From positions 1 through 36,871 of the IMG/VR virus record IMGVR_UViG_3300030331_005937: DNA of 36,871 nucleotides. One strand, given 5' to 3'. The notes under the pieces were generated by a model. It saw nothing but the letters and a program-made list of their open reading frames with translations. It was not told where the DNA came from and ran no database searches. Both the position numbers and the translations under genes were made by a program. Source of the DNA: a virus. Positions 7,453-14,978 of the stretch are shown piece by piece (positions within the stretch are counted from its first letter, which is position 1; the number at the start of each line of letters is the position of its first letter).

Positions 7453-8580
7453 ATGGCCTATAATGTTTTAAAGGGGCTCGTTGAGGGCTCTGTTGATCAA
7501 TATGGTGATCAAAGAATCGAAGGTGTAAAAGTATTCAAAAACACCATAAGCGCAAGTGTTTTTTATGATACGGATGCTGAAAGCCCATGCGCTACCATGA
7601 AAGATGTAGCAATTACTAAATTATCAGGTGGAAGAAAAAACGGTCTTATCAGCTACGATAGTAACGGAATAGCTAAGGTCAATCACAAGCTAGTATATAA
7701 AGATAACACTCTTGATGTTGAAAATGTTGTAGCTGCTACTTTTAACGGTTCCGCAGAGGGTTTATGCAATATACCAGTAACAGAATTTGCTGGTGAAATA
7801 AAAGCTAATTTTATTAAACATGGCCTCGGCCTACGTAATGTTGATGGAGAATTACAAGTATTTGCTGGTGATGGAATAAAAGTTGAAGACGGTAATGTCG
7901 ATATAAATTTAAATTCTAGAAGTGGCTTATCAATTAAAAGCAAACAACTTTATGTAGATCCGACGAAATCTCAGCCAATAACTCAAGGTGGACAAAATCT
8001 CAGCGACCAAGATTTGTTATTGGTTGCAGACATATCTAGAAATCAATTACAAAACACCACACTAAGAAACTTGTACGACAATTATATTGATGTAAAAATA
8101 CCAAAAGCAAGCGGCGGCAATGGACAATTACAAATTAAAAATGAAAGTGGTTTTGGTGCATCAGAAAAATTAACTTACGACATAGGTAAGAATAAATTGA
8201 ATGTTGATGGCTTAATTGTTGCTGATAGAATTACCACTGAAGGTAAATTTAAGTGCGAAGGCTCAGTATATAAAAGAATTATTAAAACAGATTCACCGAA
8301 TTATGTGGTTGCTGATGATGACTATACAATATTATGTGATACAGTAAAAAACAAGGTGACGGTTAAATTACCACCCGCATGTAATAATACTGGAAGAATA
8401 CTGATTATCAAAAAAGTTAATACCGATAAATACAGTATTAAATCTGAACCAATTAATATTGTAGCTAAAGATTCCATAATTGACAGAAAAGATGTTATGG
8501 TAATTAAAATGAATTATTCATCGAGAATGTTGCAGTCTGATGGAGAAAATTGGTGGTCGATTGGTTTATCGGGCACCTAA
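7453..8580 (+). CDS. Fibre-like virion protein, array member 4
   Basis: A 375-residue protein beginning MAYNVLKGLVEGSVDQYG, a start I associate with fibre or appendage proteins of marine phages. The central part is beta-rich with repeated GDG, VDG and DG turns (for example FAGDGIKVEDG near 137-148). The C-terminal domain follows the array pattern with VKLPPACNNTG, ILIIKK, a degenerate IIDRKD in place of IDG, and NWWSIGLSGT at the end. It is less Gly/Ser-rich and more Lys-rich than its neighbours, suggesting a different ancestry for the body. AAGGA at 7437-7441 supports the ATG at 7453. It follows a terminator, so it probably starts its own transcription unit. Confidence 0.65.
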   Translation: MAYNVLKGLVEGSVDQYGDQRIEGVKVFKNTISASVFYDTDAESPCATMKDVAITKLSGGRKNGLISYDSNGIAKVNHKLVYKDNTLDVENVVAATFNGSAEGLCNIPVTEFAGEIKANFIKHGLGLRNVDGELQVFAGDGIKVEDGNVDINLNSRSGLSIKSKQLYVDPTKSQPITQGGQNLSDQDLLLVADISRNQLQNTTLRNLYDNYIDVKIPKASGGNGQLQIKNESGFGASEKLTYDIGKNKLNVDGLIVADRITTEGKFKCEGSVYKRIIKTDSPNYVVADDDYTILCDTVKNKVTVKLPPACNNTGRILIIKKVNTDKYSIKSEPINIVAKDSIIDRKDVMVIKMNYSSRMLQSDGENWWSIGLSGT

Positions 8581-8592
8581 TATAATATAAGA

Positions 8593-8600
8593 ACTATTTA
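8593..8600 (+). promoter_or_regulatory. ACTATTTA octamer, candidate late promoter
   Basis: ACTATTTAT sits in the 39-base gap before the fibre gene at 8620 and 5 bases ahead of its SD (GGAGGGG, 8605-8611). It is one of six exact copies found before virion genes. Confidence 0.5.
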
Positions 8601-8619
8601 TGACGGAGGGGCAGTGTAA

Positions 8620-10524
8620 ATGGCCTATAATAAATCTAAGGGTAAACAAAAACATGGTGACGTAATCTATGATAAGGATACGGACACACAGATAGATTTC
8701 GAACAAAACGAAATTAAATTTAGAACGGGAGGATCTGTTAGAGGTTCTTTTACTGATGGAGGTTTATCTGTTACAGGCTCGCACATAATTGTTGGTGAAA
8801 TTTCTTCTTCACTTGGATATTCTGGCTCAACCGGATATTTTAACCGCGAAGTTATCGCGGGTGTAATCTCTGGTTCTCAGGTCGAAGCGCTAGGCGGATT
8901 CTTTGATATCATTGCGAGCCCCAATAACGGCGAAGCCAATGCAAGAACTCTCATTACAAATGGCGGAATACTTTCATCCTCCCAAACCACAGCATTGAAT
9001 GCTCTCGACATTGGTGAAGGAACATTTACCGTAAGTAAAGAAGGTGTTGTTGCCAGTTCTGGCAGTGTTAGTGTTGCCGGTGTGATTTCTGGATCATCAA
9101 CCGCTACCTTTGCTGGCATGCTTCAATCCTCGAACGAAAATTTCACAGTAAGCTCTGACGGCGTTATCAATGCTAAAAGATTAATCGCAACATCACACAT
9201 AGTTGGCGGTGGCAGTGTAACTGGCGCTTTTGGGTTTAGTGGCTCTGCAGGCCGATTTGATGAGCATGTTGTTTCTGGACACTTATCAGGAACTCTTATT
9301 CATGGTGGGACTGTCAACGTTGGTGAAGGAGTATTCACAGTAGCTTCAGACGGTGATGCCACCGCTAAAAGGCTGAACGCAACATCACATATAATTGGCG
9401 CCGCCACCATAACTGGCGCTTTTGGGTTTAGTGGCTCTGCAGCGCGCTTTGATGAGCACGTTGTTTCTGGGCACTTATCAGGAACTCTTATTCATGGTGG
9501 GACTGTTGACGTTGGTGAAGGAACATTCACCGTAAGCAAAGAAGGCGTTGTTGCCAGTTCTGGTAGTATTTCTGGCACTGTTCTATCTGGCTCAAGCACA
9601 GCTACATTACACAGCCTTAACGTTGGTCAGGGTATGTTCACGGTCAGCAACGAGGGCGCGACCGAATTAGCTAGCCTTGATATTGTTAACGGCGGAATTA
9701 CTAATGCCGGCTCAATTGCTGGCGCTACAAGTGTCGATGGTTCTGGTGATCTTACAATGGGCACAATCACAATGACCGGATTTACGGTAGATGCTGATGG
9801 AGATACGGCTGTAAAAACACTTTCCGCATCTGCAAATATATTTGGCTCTGGATTACATCTTACAAAAGACGCGCCAACTGTATTTTTTACAAATAGTGCA
9901 GGCACCGGATTGGCTTCAATTGGAGTTAATGCTTCTCAAAATATTTTAATCCAAAATGATACGACAAATAAACATATTGTATTTAAAGCAAATGATGGTG
10001 GAACAATAAGAGAGGGACTAAGATTAGATGGCGCAATTCCTGAAGTCGTTGTAAATCAGACTTCTGATTCATTAATGGATTTTCGTGTTGAATCTGATAA
10101 CAATACTCACATGCTATATGTGTCGGGGGGAGCCGATAAGGTGGGGATTAACACCAGTGCCCCTACTCAAACATTTTCAGTAATTGGCTCAACTATAGTT
10201 AGTGGCTCAACCCACTCAAGTTATACAGTTAGGGACACTGCTGGTGGATATGCAATTAGTGCTCTCGATAACGTTATAGTTTTTAATAATGCTAGTGGTC
10301 AAACTGCAACACTACCTCAAATCACAACAACTAATCACGGAATTCAGTATTACATCAAAAATATAGGTAGTGGCGTTGTTACAGTGACTGGCTCAACAGG
10401 TCATGAAAATTTTATCGATGGTCAGCAAAGTTTGTCACTTTCTCAAGGAGATAGCGCTAAGGTTATGGGAATCGCTCTTGTAACTGGCTTCGAATGGTTA
10501 GTACTGTCATATTATAACGTATAA
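8620..10524 (+). CDS. Large repeat-containing fibre-like protein, array member 5
   Basis: A 634-residue protein, the largest of the array. A short N-terminal region (MAYNKSKGKQKHGDVIYDKD) may attach it to the virion. Residues about 130-400 hold repeated FTV-(S/A/D)-x-(D/E)-G strands, including a near-exact 64-residue duplication (about 175-302) with GAFGFSGSA and SGHLSGTLIHGG. The strand motif matches that of array member 3, pointing to common origin. The C-terminal 110 residues carry the shared domain: ATLPQITTTNHG, YYIKN, VTVTGS, FIDGQQ and EWLVLSYYNV. A long trimeric fibre shaft with a small tip is the best structural guess; the receptor cannot be predicted. Confidence 0.7.
   Translation: MAYNKSKGKQKHGDVIYDKDTDTQIDFEQNEIKFRTGGSVRGSFTDGGLSVTGSHIIVGEISSSLGYSGSTGYFNREVIAGVISGSQVEALGGFFDIIASPNNGEANARTLITNGGILSSSQTTALNALDIGEGTFTVSKEGVVASSGSVSVAGVISGSSTATFAGMLQSSNENFTVSSDGVINAKRLIATSHIVGGGSVTGAFGFSGSAGRFDEHVVSGHLSGTLIHGGTVNVGEGVFTVASDGDATAKRLNATSHIIGAATITGAFGFSGSAARFDEHVVSGHLSGTLIHGGTVDVGEGTFTVSKEGVVASSGSISGTVLSGSSTATLHSLNVGQGMFTVSNEGATELASLDIVNGGITNAGSIAGATSVDGSGDLTMGTITMTGFTVDADGDTAVKTLSASANIFGSGLHLTKDAPTVFFTNSAGTGLASIGVNASQNILIQNDTTNKHIVFKANDGGTIREGLRLDGAIPEVVVNQTSDSLMDFRVESDNNTHMLYVSGGADKVGINTSAPTQTFSVIGSTIVSGSTHSSYTVRDTAGGYAISALDNVIVFNNASGQTATLPQITTTNHGIQYYIKNIGSGVVTVTGSTGHENFIDGQQSLSLSQGDSAKVMGIALVTGFEWLVLSYYNV
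9142..9525 (+). repeat. Near-exact tandem 192-bp coding duplication
   Basis: Two 192-bp (64-codon) units begin at about 9142 and 9334; the next FTV-type codon falls at 9526, again 192 bases on. Long stretches are almost identical, for example the CTGGCGCTTTTGGGTTTAGT blocks at 9221 and 9413. Flanking sequence at 9020-9070 resembles 9521-9570, so the region is a mosaic of repeated modules. Confidence 0.85.
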
Positions 10525-10566
10525 GCACTGTGGTCATTAAATAAATGGATTTTCAATTGTGTCAAC

Positions 10567-10574
10567 ACTATTTA
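10567..10574 (+). promoter_or_regulatory. ACTATTTA octamer, candidate late promoter for scaffold and capsid
   Basis: ACTATTTAC lies in the 83-base gap before the scaffold gene at 10608. As only a ribosome-binding site separates scaffold from capsid gene, this element could serve both. Confidence 0.5.
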
Positions 10575-10607
10575 CATTGAAAAACTGTTTTTATAGGAGT
10601 CATATAA

Positions 10608-11807
10608 ATGTCATCTTTATTGGAGCAAGCAATCGTTGATGCGAGTGCCCTTAAGGAAGCAGCGCTTAAAAACGCTGAAGCTTCTGTCATTGAAAAATAT
10701 TCTGACGAAGTTAAAAAGAATCTTGATCAAATTTTAGAACAAGACGATATGGGGTTAGGAGCCCTAGCCGGCGATGCTGCCGCTGCAGCCGGCCCAGACG
10801 CTGGTGTTGACGTACCTCTTGGTGCCGCTGAAGGTGAAGATCTTTGTCCGTGTCCCGATGAAGATGAAGAAACCGAAATTGAAATTAACTTCGATGAACT
10901 TGCAGAAGCTTTAAAAGCCCTCAATGAAGAAGTAGAAAACTTGGAAGAAGACTCCGAGGAAGAAATTAACGAAGTGGAAGTAGAATTAGCCGAAGAAGAA
11001 GAAATCGAAGAAGAAACCGAAATGGATTCACTCGTCGCAGCTATTATGGAAAAACTTTCCGAAGAATTAGAAGAGCCAATCGAAGAAGGTGGTGGTGCTG
11101 AACTTGCAGGTTCTGCTGCAGCCTCTGTCGCTGATAAAGAATCTCTTGAATCCGAAGAGGGTGAAGATTCTAAGGGTGATGGCGATGACGATCCGGGTTC
11201 TTATGCTGGCGAAGAAGGCCAAGCAACTAACGAAGATATTGATATTGATTCTCTTGTAGACTCTATTGTAGAGAAGCTTACTGTTGATATGGGTGCTGAA
11301 TTGGCTGGATGGGCTGGGCGCTCATCTGAAGACCAAAAATTCCAAATGGAAAAAGAAATCGCACACCGCAGAAGCACAGAAGTCCAAGAAGAATTAGAAG
11401 ATTTGAAAAAAGCTCAAGAAGAGTTGGTTTTTGAGAATAACCAACTTAGCGAGAAAATTCAAAACTACGAAAACGTAGTTGAGCAATTGAAAGAAACCGT
11501 CTATGACGTTAATCTTTCTAACGCTCGTTTATTATACACGAACCGCGTTCTAAGAAATAACTCCTTGAATGAGCGACAAAAAACCAAAATTGTCGATGCA
11601 ATTTCCAAAGCTGGTTCTGTAAATGAAGCGAAGACCATTTTTGAAACACTTCAAAGCACAGTGGAGTCGAAGCCCAAGCGTCGACCAGAAACACTTGGCG
11701 AAGCAATCAGAAGTCCGTCTTCTGTCATTCGTGCTAGCAGAAAGGCTGAAACCCAAAAGGTTGATCCTGTATCTGAGCGAATGAAAAAACTAGCAGGTAT
11801 AATTTAA
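10608..11807 (+). CDS. 22: Prohead scaffold core protein (gp22-like)
   Basis: A 399-residue, highly acidic protein placed immediately before the capsid gene, as gene 22 precedes 23 in T4. It would form the internal core around which the capsid assembles and then be degraded by the gp21-like protease. Residues about 80-215 are rich in Glu/Asp; about 244-310 form a heptad-like coiled coil. Residues about 304-340 (ARLLYTNRVLRNN, then SLNERQKTKIVDAIS) match the conserved C-terminal region of gp22 proteins. It is longer than T4 gp22 (269 residues), mostly through the acidic region. A CPCP motif near residue 82 is unusual. The SD is ATAGGAG, spaced for the ATG at 10608. Confidence 0.88.
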   Translation: MSSLLEQAIVDASALKEAALKNAEASVIEKYSDEVKKNLDQILEQDDMGLGALAGDAAAAAGPDAGVDVPLGAAEGEDLCPCPDEDEETEIEINFDELAEALKALNEEVENLEEDSEEEINEVEVELAEEEEIEEETEMDSLVAAIMEKLSEELEEPIEEGGGAELAGSAAASVADKESLESEEGEDSKGDGDDDPGSYAGEEGQATNEDIDIDSLVDSIVEKLTVDMGAELAGWAGRSSEDQKFQMEKEIAHRRSTEVQEELEDLKKAQEELVFENNQLSEKIQNYENVVEQLKETVYDVNLSNARLLYTNRVLRNNSLNERQKTKIVDAISKAGSVNEAKTIFETLQSTVESKPKRRPETLGEAIRSPSSVIRASRKAETQKVDPVSERMKKLAGII

Positions 11808-11829
11808 TAATTTAAAGGAGAAATTAAAA

Positions 11830-13671
11830 ATGGCTGGTATTATCGACAGACTCACCGAAGGTGTAGTCAACCGTGATATGCGTGCCGAAGGTCACGCCCT
11901 ACTCTCTAAGTGGGAAAAAACCGGACTTCTTGAAGGAATCAATACAGATCGCAACAAGCAATCTATGGCTCGCCTTCTTGAAAACCAAGCAAAAGAATTA
12001 CTTCGCGAGCAAAGCTCTATGAGCGCTGGTGATGTTGAGGGCTTCGCAGCCGTCGCATTCCCAATTGTCCGTCGTGTATTCGCAGGATTGATTGCAAACG
12101 ATCTCGTTAGCGTTCAGCCCATGAGCCTTCCAAGTGGACTTATCTTCTTCCTTGACTTCGTGTTCTCGCCCGATGCGGCTGGTGCTCAAGAAGCTGATGA
12201 TGGAAGATTAGGTAACCTCCGTAACAAGTCAATTTATGGTACAAACCAAGTTGGTGCACAAGTTACCGGTGGTGTTGATCTTCTTGGTGCCCGCACCGAA
12301 GACCTTTCAGGTCCTCGCACCGCAACCGCGCGTGGTTATGGCTATGCAGCCGCAACCGCTTCCGCAGGAACTAAGGGAATTATTAAGACTTCTTTCTCGC
12401 TTACGTCTTCCATGACTGAAGCACAAAAGAAGCTTCTTCAATACGATCCTGATATTCTTTCGAAGATTACTCGCAACGGAACAGCAGCGACTCATGCTGT
12501 TTGTATTGCTGCAATTAGTGCCTCTGGATTAACTCAATTAGATCGAGAGAATTTGGCTGCAATTACAGCAAGTAACGCAGCGACCGCATTAAGTGGTTGT
12601 CTTCAAAGCACTGTTCCTCAGTTGGTTCGTCGACTTACGCGCTTGGACCCAGATGCGGCCGATACCGCTGATAACGCCCAAATTCTTCTGACTTATGTTG
12701 GATTGACTGGTTCAGGTACCGACGAAATTCGAGTTGCTAACAACAATGCTACTGGCCGTGGTGGTGGTGCTACCGATGAGATGCCAATTCCATCTCTTAC
12801 GTGTTCTTTCCCACAGCGTGATAATATTACTAAGGCAGATACCCTTGGTGCTGTTGTAGGCGCAAGCCCGTTCGCGCTTGAAGCAGAAGAAGCGATTCCA
12901 GAAATCGACATCAAGGTCGATTCGATCGCCGTGACCGCTATCACCAAGAAGCTCAAGGCTAAGTGGACTCCAGAGTTAGGTCAAGACCTTAACGCTTACC
13001 ACAACCTTGATGCTGAAGTTGAGTTGACTAGCATCCTTTCGGAACAAATCGCTCTTGAAATTGACCGCGAGATCCTTGCAGACCTCGTTAACGGTGCAAC
13101 TGCCGGTACTTACTACTGGTCGCGTAACCCGGGACAATTCCTTGACCGCACTACTGGTGAAGAAGTTGGCGCTAGCTCTGCTGCTCCTGACTTCACCGGT
13201 ACTGTTTCCGAGTGGTACGAAACTCTCGTTGAAACCATCAACGATGTTTCTGCACAAATTCACCGCAAGACTCTTCGTGGCGGCGCTAACTTTATCGTCT
13301 GCGGACCTGAAGTTGCCAACATTCTTGAGTTCACTGCTGGATTCCGTGCTTCTGTCACTCACGATGATGAAACCGGTTCGGTCGGTGCAGTCAACGTTGG
13401 TTCGTTGAGCAAGAAGTTTGATGTAATTGTTGATCCTTACTTCCTTCGCAACGTAATCCTCGTTGGACGTCGCGGTTCCTCTTTCCTTGAAAGCGGATAT
13501 GTGTACGCACCGTATGTACCACTGCAAACTACTCCTACGATCTTCGGACCAGAAGACTTCGTGCCACGTAAGGGTGTTATGACCCGTTACGCGAAGAAGA
13601 TGGTTCGTCCAGATATGTACGGATTAGTCGTGTGTCGTGGTCTTAACGGCTCATCGGGTGCAACTAGCTAA
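11830..13671 (+). CDS. 23: Major capsid protein (gp23-like)
   Basis: The 613-residue main shell protein. The C-terminal region contains the hallmark strings SGYVYAPYVPLQ and PRKGVMTRYAKKMVRPDMYG of T4-type capsid proteins, and VSVQPMSLPSG (about 96-106) matches the region following the cleaved N-terminal peptide in gp23. Candidate gp21-type cleavage sites (Leu/Ile-x-Glu) such as LLRE lie near residues 57-60; the exact site cannot be read from sequence. It is about 90 residues longer than T4 gp23 (521), with an enlarged Thr/Ala-rich middle. SD AAAGGAG precedes the ATG at 11830. Codon choice (CGC/CGT, AAC, TTC, GAC) differs from the AGA/AAT-rich neighbours, consistent with very high expression. 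Confidence 0.96.
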   Translation: MAGIIDRLTEGVVNRDMRAEGHALLSKWEKTGLLEGINTDRNKQSMARLLENQAKELLREQSSMSAGDVEGFAAVAFPIVRRVFAGLIANDLVSVQPMSLPSGLIFFLDFVFSPDAAGAQEADDGRLGNLRNKSIYGTNQVGAQVTGGVDLLGARTEDLSGPRTATARGYGYAAATASAGTKGIIKTSFSLTSSMTEAQKKLLQYDPDILSKITRNGTAATHAVCIAAISASGLTQLDRENLAAITASNAATALSGCLQSTVPQLVRRLTRLDPDAADTADNAQILLTYVGLTGSGTDEIRVANNNATGRGGGATDEMPIPSLTCSFPQRDNITKADTLGAVVGASPFALEAEEAIPEIDIKVDSIAVTAITKKLKAKWTPELGQDLNAYHNLDAEVELTSILSEQIALEIDREILADLVNGATAGTYYWSRNPGQFLDRTTGEEVGASSAAPDFTGTVSEWYETLVETINDVSAQIHRKTLRGGANFIVCGPEVANILEFTAGFRASVTHDDETGSVGAVNVGSLSKKFDVIVDPYFLRNVILVGRRGSSFLESGYVYAPYVPLQTTPTIFGPEDFVPRKGVMTRYAKKMVRPDMYGLVVCRGLNGSSGATS

Positions 13672-13694
13672 TAGTTAGCCCATAGCTGCAGTGT

Positions 13695-13722
13695 AAAGCC
13701 TCCGTTTTTTGACGGGGGCTTT
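13695..13722 (+). terminator. Terminator-like hairpin after the capsid gene
   Basis: AAAGCCTCCGT pairs with ACGGGGGCTTT over 11 bp (one G-T pair) around a TTTTTG loop. The downstream T-tract is weak (TTCCTG), so termination may be partial. Confidence 0.7.
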
Positions 13723-13735
13723 CCTGTATCTGAAA

Positions 13736-13743
13736 ACTATTTA
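13736..13743 (+). promoter_or_regulatory. ACTATTTA octamer, candidate late promoter
   Basis: ACTATTTAT follows the post-capsid hairpin and precedes the gene at 13812 by 69 bases; exact copy of the recurrent octamer. Confidence 0.5.
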
Positions 13744-13774
13744 TGGTGCGAGAATATAAATTATTCCGTACCAT
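13743..13774 (+). other. Leader hairpin downstream of the late-type octamer
   Basis: ATGGTGCG-(A)-GAATA pairs with TATTC-CGT-ACCAT over 13 bp with a single bulged A and a TAAAT loop. It begins at the end of the ACTATTTA element, so it would lie at or near the 5' end of the transcript for the gene at 13812. mRNA protection is a possible role; this is inference. Confidence 0.45.
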
Positions 13775-13811
13775 ATGTTTTTGACATGATTATAAATGGA
13801 GGGTTTTAAAC

Positions 13812-14432
13812 ATGGGAAGTAAAAGAATAGGCTTAGCGAGAGTTGAGGCTTTAATTGAAAATTTAAAAAGAGATCTTGATATTAGTCAGAGCACCCTTTC
13901 AGGATTGCAAGCTCAAAAAAAGGCTGAAGATCCAACATACGGCGCCGGACTTATTAGCACTGAAGTTGCACCAGCAACATATGTTAGTAAATTAGCAAAT
14001 GGCGATATTGTAACCACTATTGATATCGATCTTACTGGCTTGAAAAAGGCCAGCGACGTCGGTGATGTAATTGGTCTTGACGGTGTTGCAGGCGCATATG
14101 CGCTTCAGTATGCTACCGCAACACACGGTATTCTCTACAGAGTAGAGCTTACTTGTCTTGAATTGCCTACAGGTACTAACGTATTGAAAGACTTTGACTT
14201 GATTTTACACTCAAGTTCAACTTTAGCTTACGACGGTGATGCATCCGGTGGTGAATCTATCTTTGCGGCAACTGAAAATATTGCAAAAGGGCAAACCATG
14301 ACTAATGAAACAGTTGGCACCGTAACATCTGGAAATTACCTCTACCTTTGCGAAGGGGCTACTTCTACCGGTGCTGCAGTGTTCACAGCAGGTAAGCTTA
14401 CAGTTAGACTTTATGGAAGAGCATCTTTCTAA
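13812..14432 (+). CDS. Putative capsid-associated structural protein, 206 aa
   Basis: The protein starts with MGSKRIGLARVEALIENLKR, an amphipathic, coiled-coil-like helix (residues 5-35) that I have seen at the start of proteins next to capsid genes in marine phages. The remaining 170 residues are beta-rich: TIDIDLTGLKKASDVGDVIG, FDLILHSSS, YLYLCEGATS and LTVRLYGRASF. There is no enzyme motif. It lies directly after the major capsid gene with its own candidate promoter, hairpin leader and strong SD (GGAGGG, 13798-13803) and is followed by terminators, so it forms a one-gene unit with signs of high expression. A decoration or head-fibre protein is the most likely role, unproven. Confidence 0.65.
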   Translation: MGSKRIGLARVEALIENLKRDLDISQSTLSGLQAQKKAEDPTYGAGLISTEVAPATYVSKLANGDIVTTIDIDLTGLKKASDVGDVIGLDGVAGAYALQYATATHGILYRVELTCLELPTGTNVLKDFDLILHSSSTLAYDGDASGGESIFAATENIAKGQTMTNETVGTVTSGNYLYLCEGATSTGAAVFTAGKLTVRLYGRASF

Positions 14433-14460
14433 TTTAAACTGTAGTGACTTCATAATTTTA

Positions 14461-14491
14461 AACCCTCATCCATCTTGGTTGGGGGTTTTTT
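14461..14491 (+). terminator. Intrinsic terminator
   Basis: AACCCTCATCC pairs with GGTTGGGGGTT (one mismatch) around ATCTT, followed by a run of six T. It lies 28 bases after the stop at 14432. Confidence 0.85.
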
Positions 14492-14508
14492 ATTGAAAAT
14501 GTCGATCC

Positions 14509-14538
14509 CTCAAAAATTTTTCCCAGTAATTTTTTGAG
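14509..14538 (+). terminator. Second AT-rich hairpin between two genes
   Basis: CTCAAAAA pairs with TTTTTTGAG around an AT-rich loop. It is nearly symmetrical in A/T runs, so it could act on either strand or simply reinforce the terminator at 14461. Confidence 0.4.
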
Positions 14539-14560
14539 ATTTTCGTTTTTCAAAAAAGAT

Positions 14561-14568
14561 ACTATTTA
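14561..14568 (+). promoter_or_regulatory. ACTATTTA octamer, candidate late promoter
   Basis: ACTATTTAT sits after two hairpins and 22 bases before the ATG at 14591, with an SD (TATAGGAG) between them. Confidence 0.5.
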
Positions 14569-14590
14569 TTATGTTATATAGGAGACCCTA

Positions 14591-14917
14591 ATGGGCAAAA
14601 AACGCAGACTTATTAATAGTCAAAAATTTAATCTTAAACATCGAAATCATCCATTATACAGAGACAGTGTTTCTGAAATTGAAGTAGAAGAAAACGTCGT
14701 AGAAAATCAACCAACAAAAGTTGAAGTTGCTGCAGAGGTTGTAACACCCGTTGTAGAAGAAAAACCAGTTGTGAATTCAACCGTAAAAGAAAAAAAATCT
14801 ACAAATTACACTAAAACTAAAAACACATTAAAAAGTACAGCCAAGACCACAAAAACAGCGAAAACAACACGTACACGCTCCAGAAAAAGTAAAACCCAAG
14901 TATCTAAGTCGGTATAA
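14591..14917 (+). CDS. Small basic protein with histone H1-like Lys/Thr tail
   Basis: A 108-residue protein in three parts: a basic N-terminus (MGKKRRLINSQKFNLKHR), an acidic, Val/Glu-rich middle (about 27-60), and a low-complexity tail (about 67-108) of Lys, Thr, Ser and Arg (for example TKTKNTLKSTAKTTKTAKTT). Such tails resemble bacterial and eukaryotic H1-type DNA-binding tails. It has its own candidate promoter and SD and sits between capsid and neck genes. The tail suggests binding to nucleic acid, perhaps packaged DNA, but no structured domain is recognised. The alternating charge blocks would also suit an intrinsically disordered linker of the head. Confidence 0.6.
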   Translation: MGKKRRLINSQKFNLKHRNHPLYRDSVSEIEVEENVVENQPTKVEVAAEVVTPVVEEKPVVNSTVKEKKSTNYTKTKNTLKSTAKTTKTAKTTRTRSRKSKTQVSKSV

Positions 14918-14950
14918 AACGCTAATAGACTTGGGCTTTGTGTTTTGCTA

Positions 14951-14958
14951 ACTATTTA
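14951..14958 (+). promoter_or_regulatory. ACTATTTA octamer, candidate late promoter for the neck operon
   Basis: ACTATTTAT lies 20 bases before the GTG start of the neck gene, with AGGAGG at 14965-14970 between. It could drive the neck genes. Confidence 0.5.
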
Positions 14959-14978
14959 TTTAGTAGGAGGATCCGTGC

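Noticed and set aside
6047-9525. Periodic repeats considered as a CRISPR array
   Set aside because: Repeats are in-frame coding units of 114 and 192 bp without spacer structure; they encode fibre shaft strands.
12976-13527. A 183-residue antisense open frame in the capsid gene
   Set aside because: It is opposite highly conserved capsid coding sequence; the open frame follows from the capsid gene's biased codon use.
13781-13786. TTGACA as a -35 for the gene at 13812
   Set aside because: At 17 bases spacing the -10 would fall on TTTTAA within the ribosome-binding region, leaving no room for a leader.
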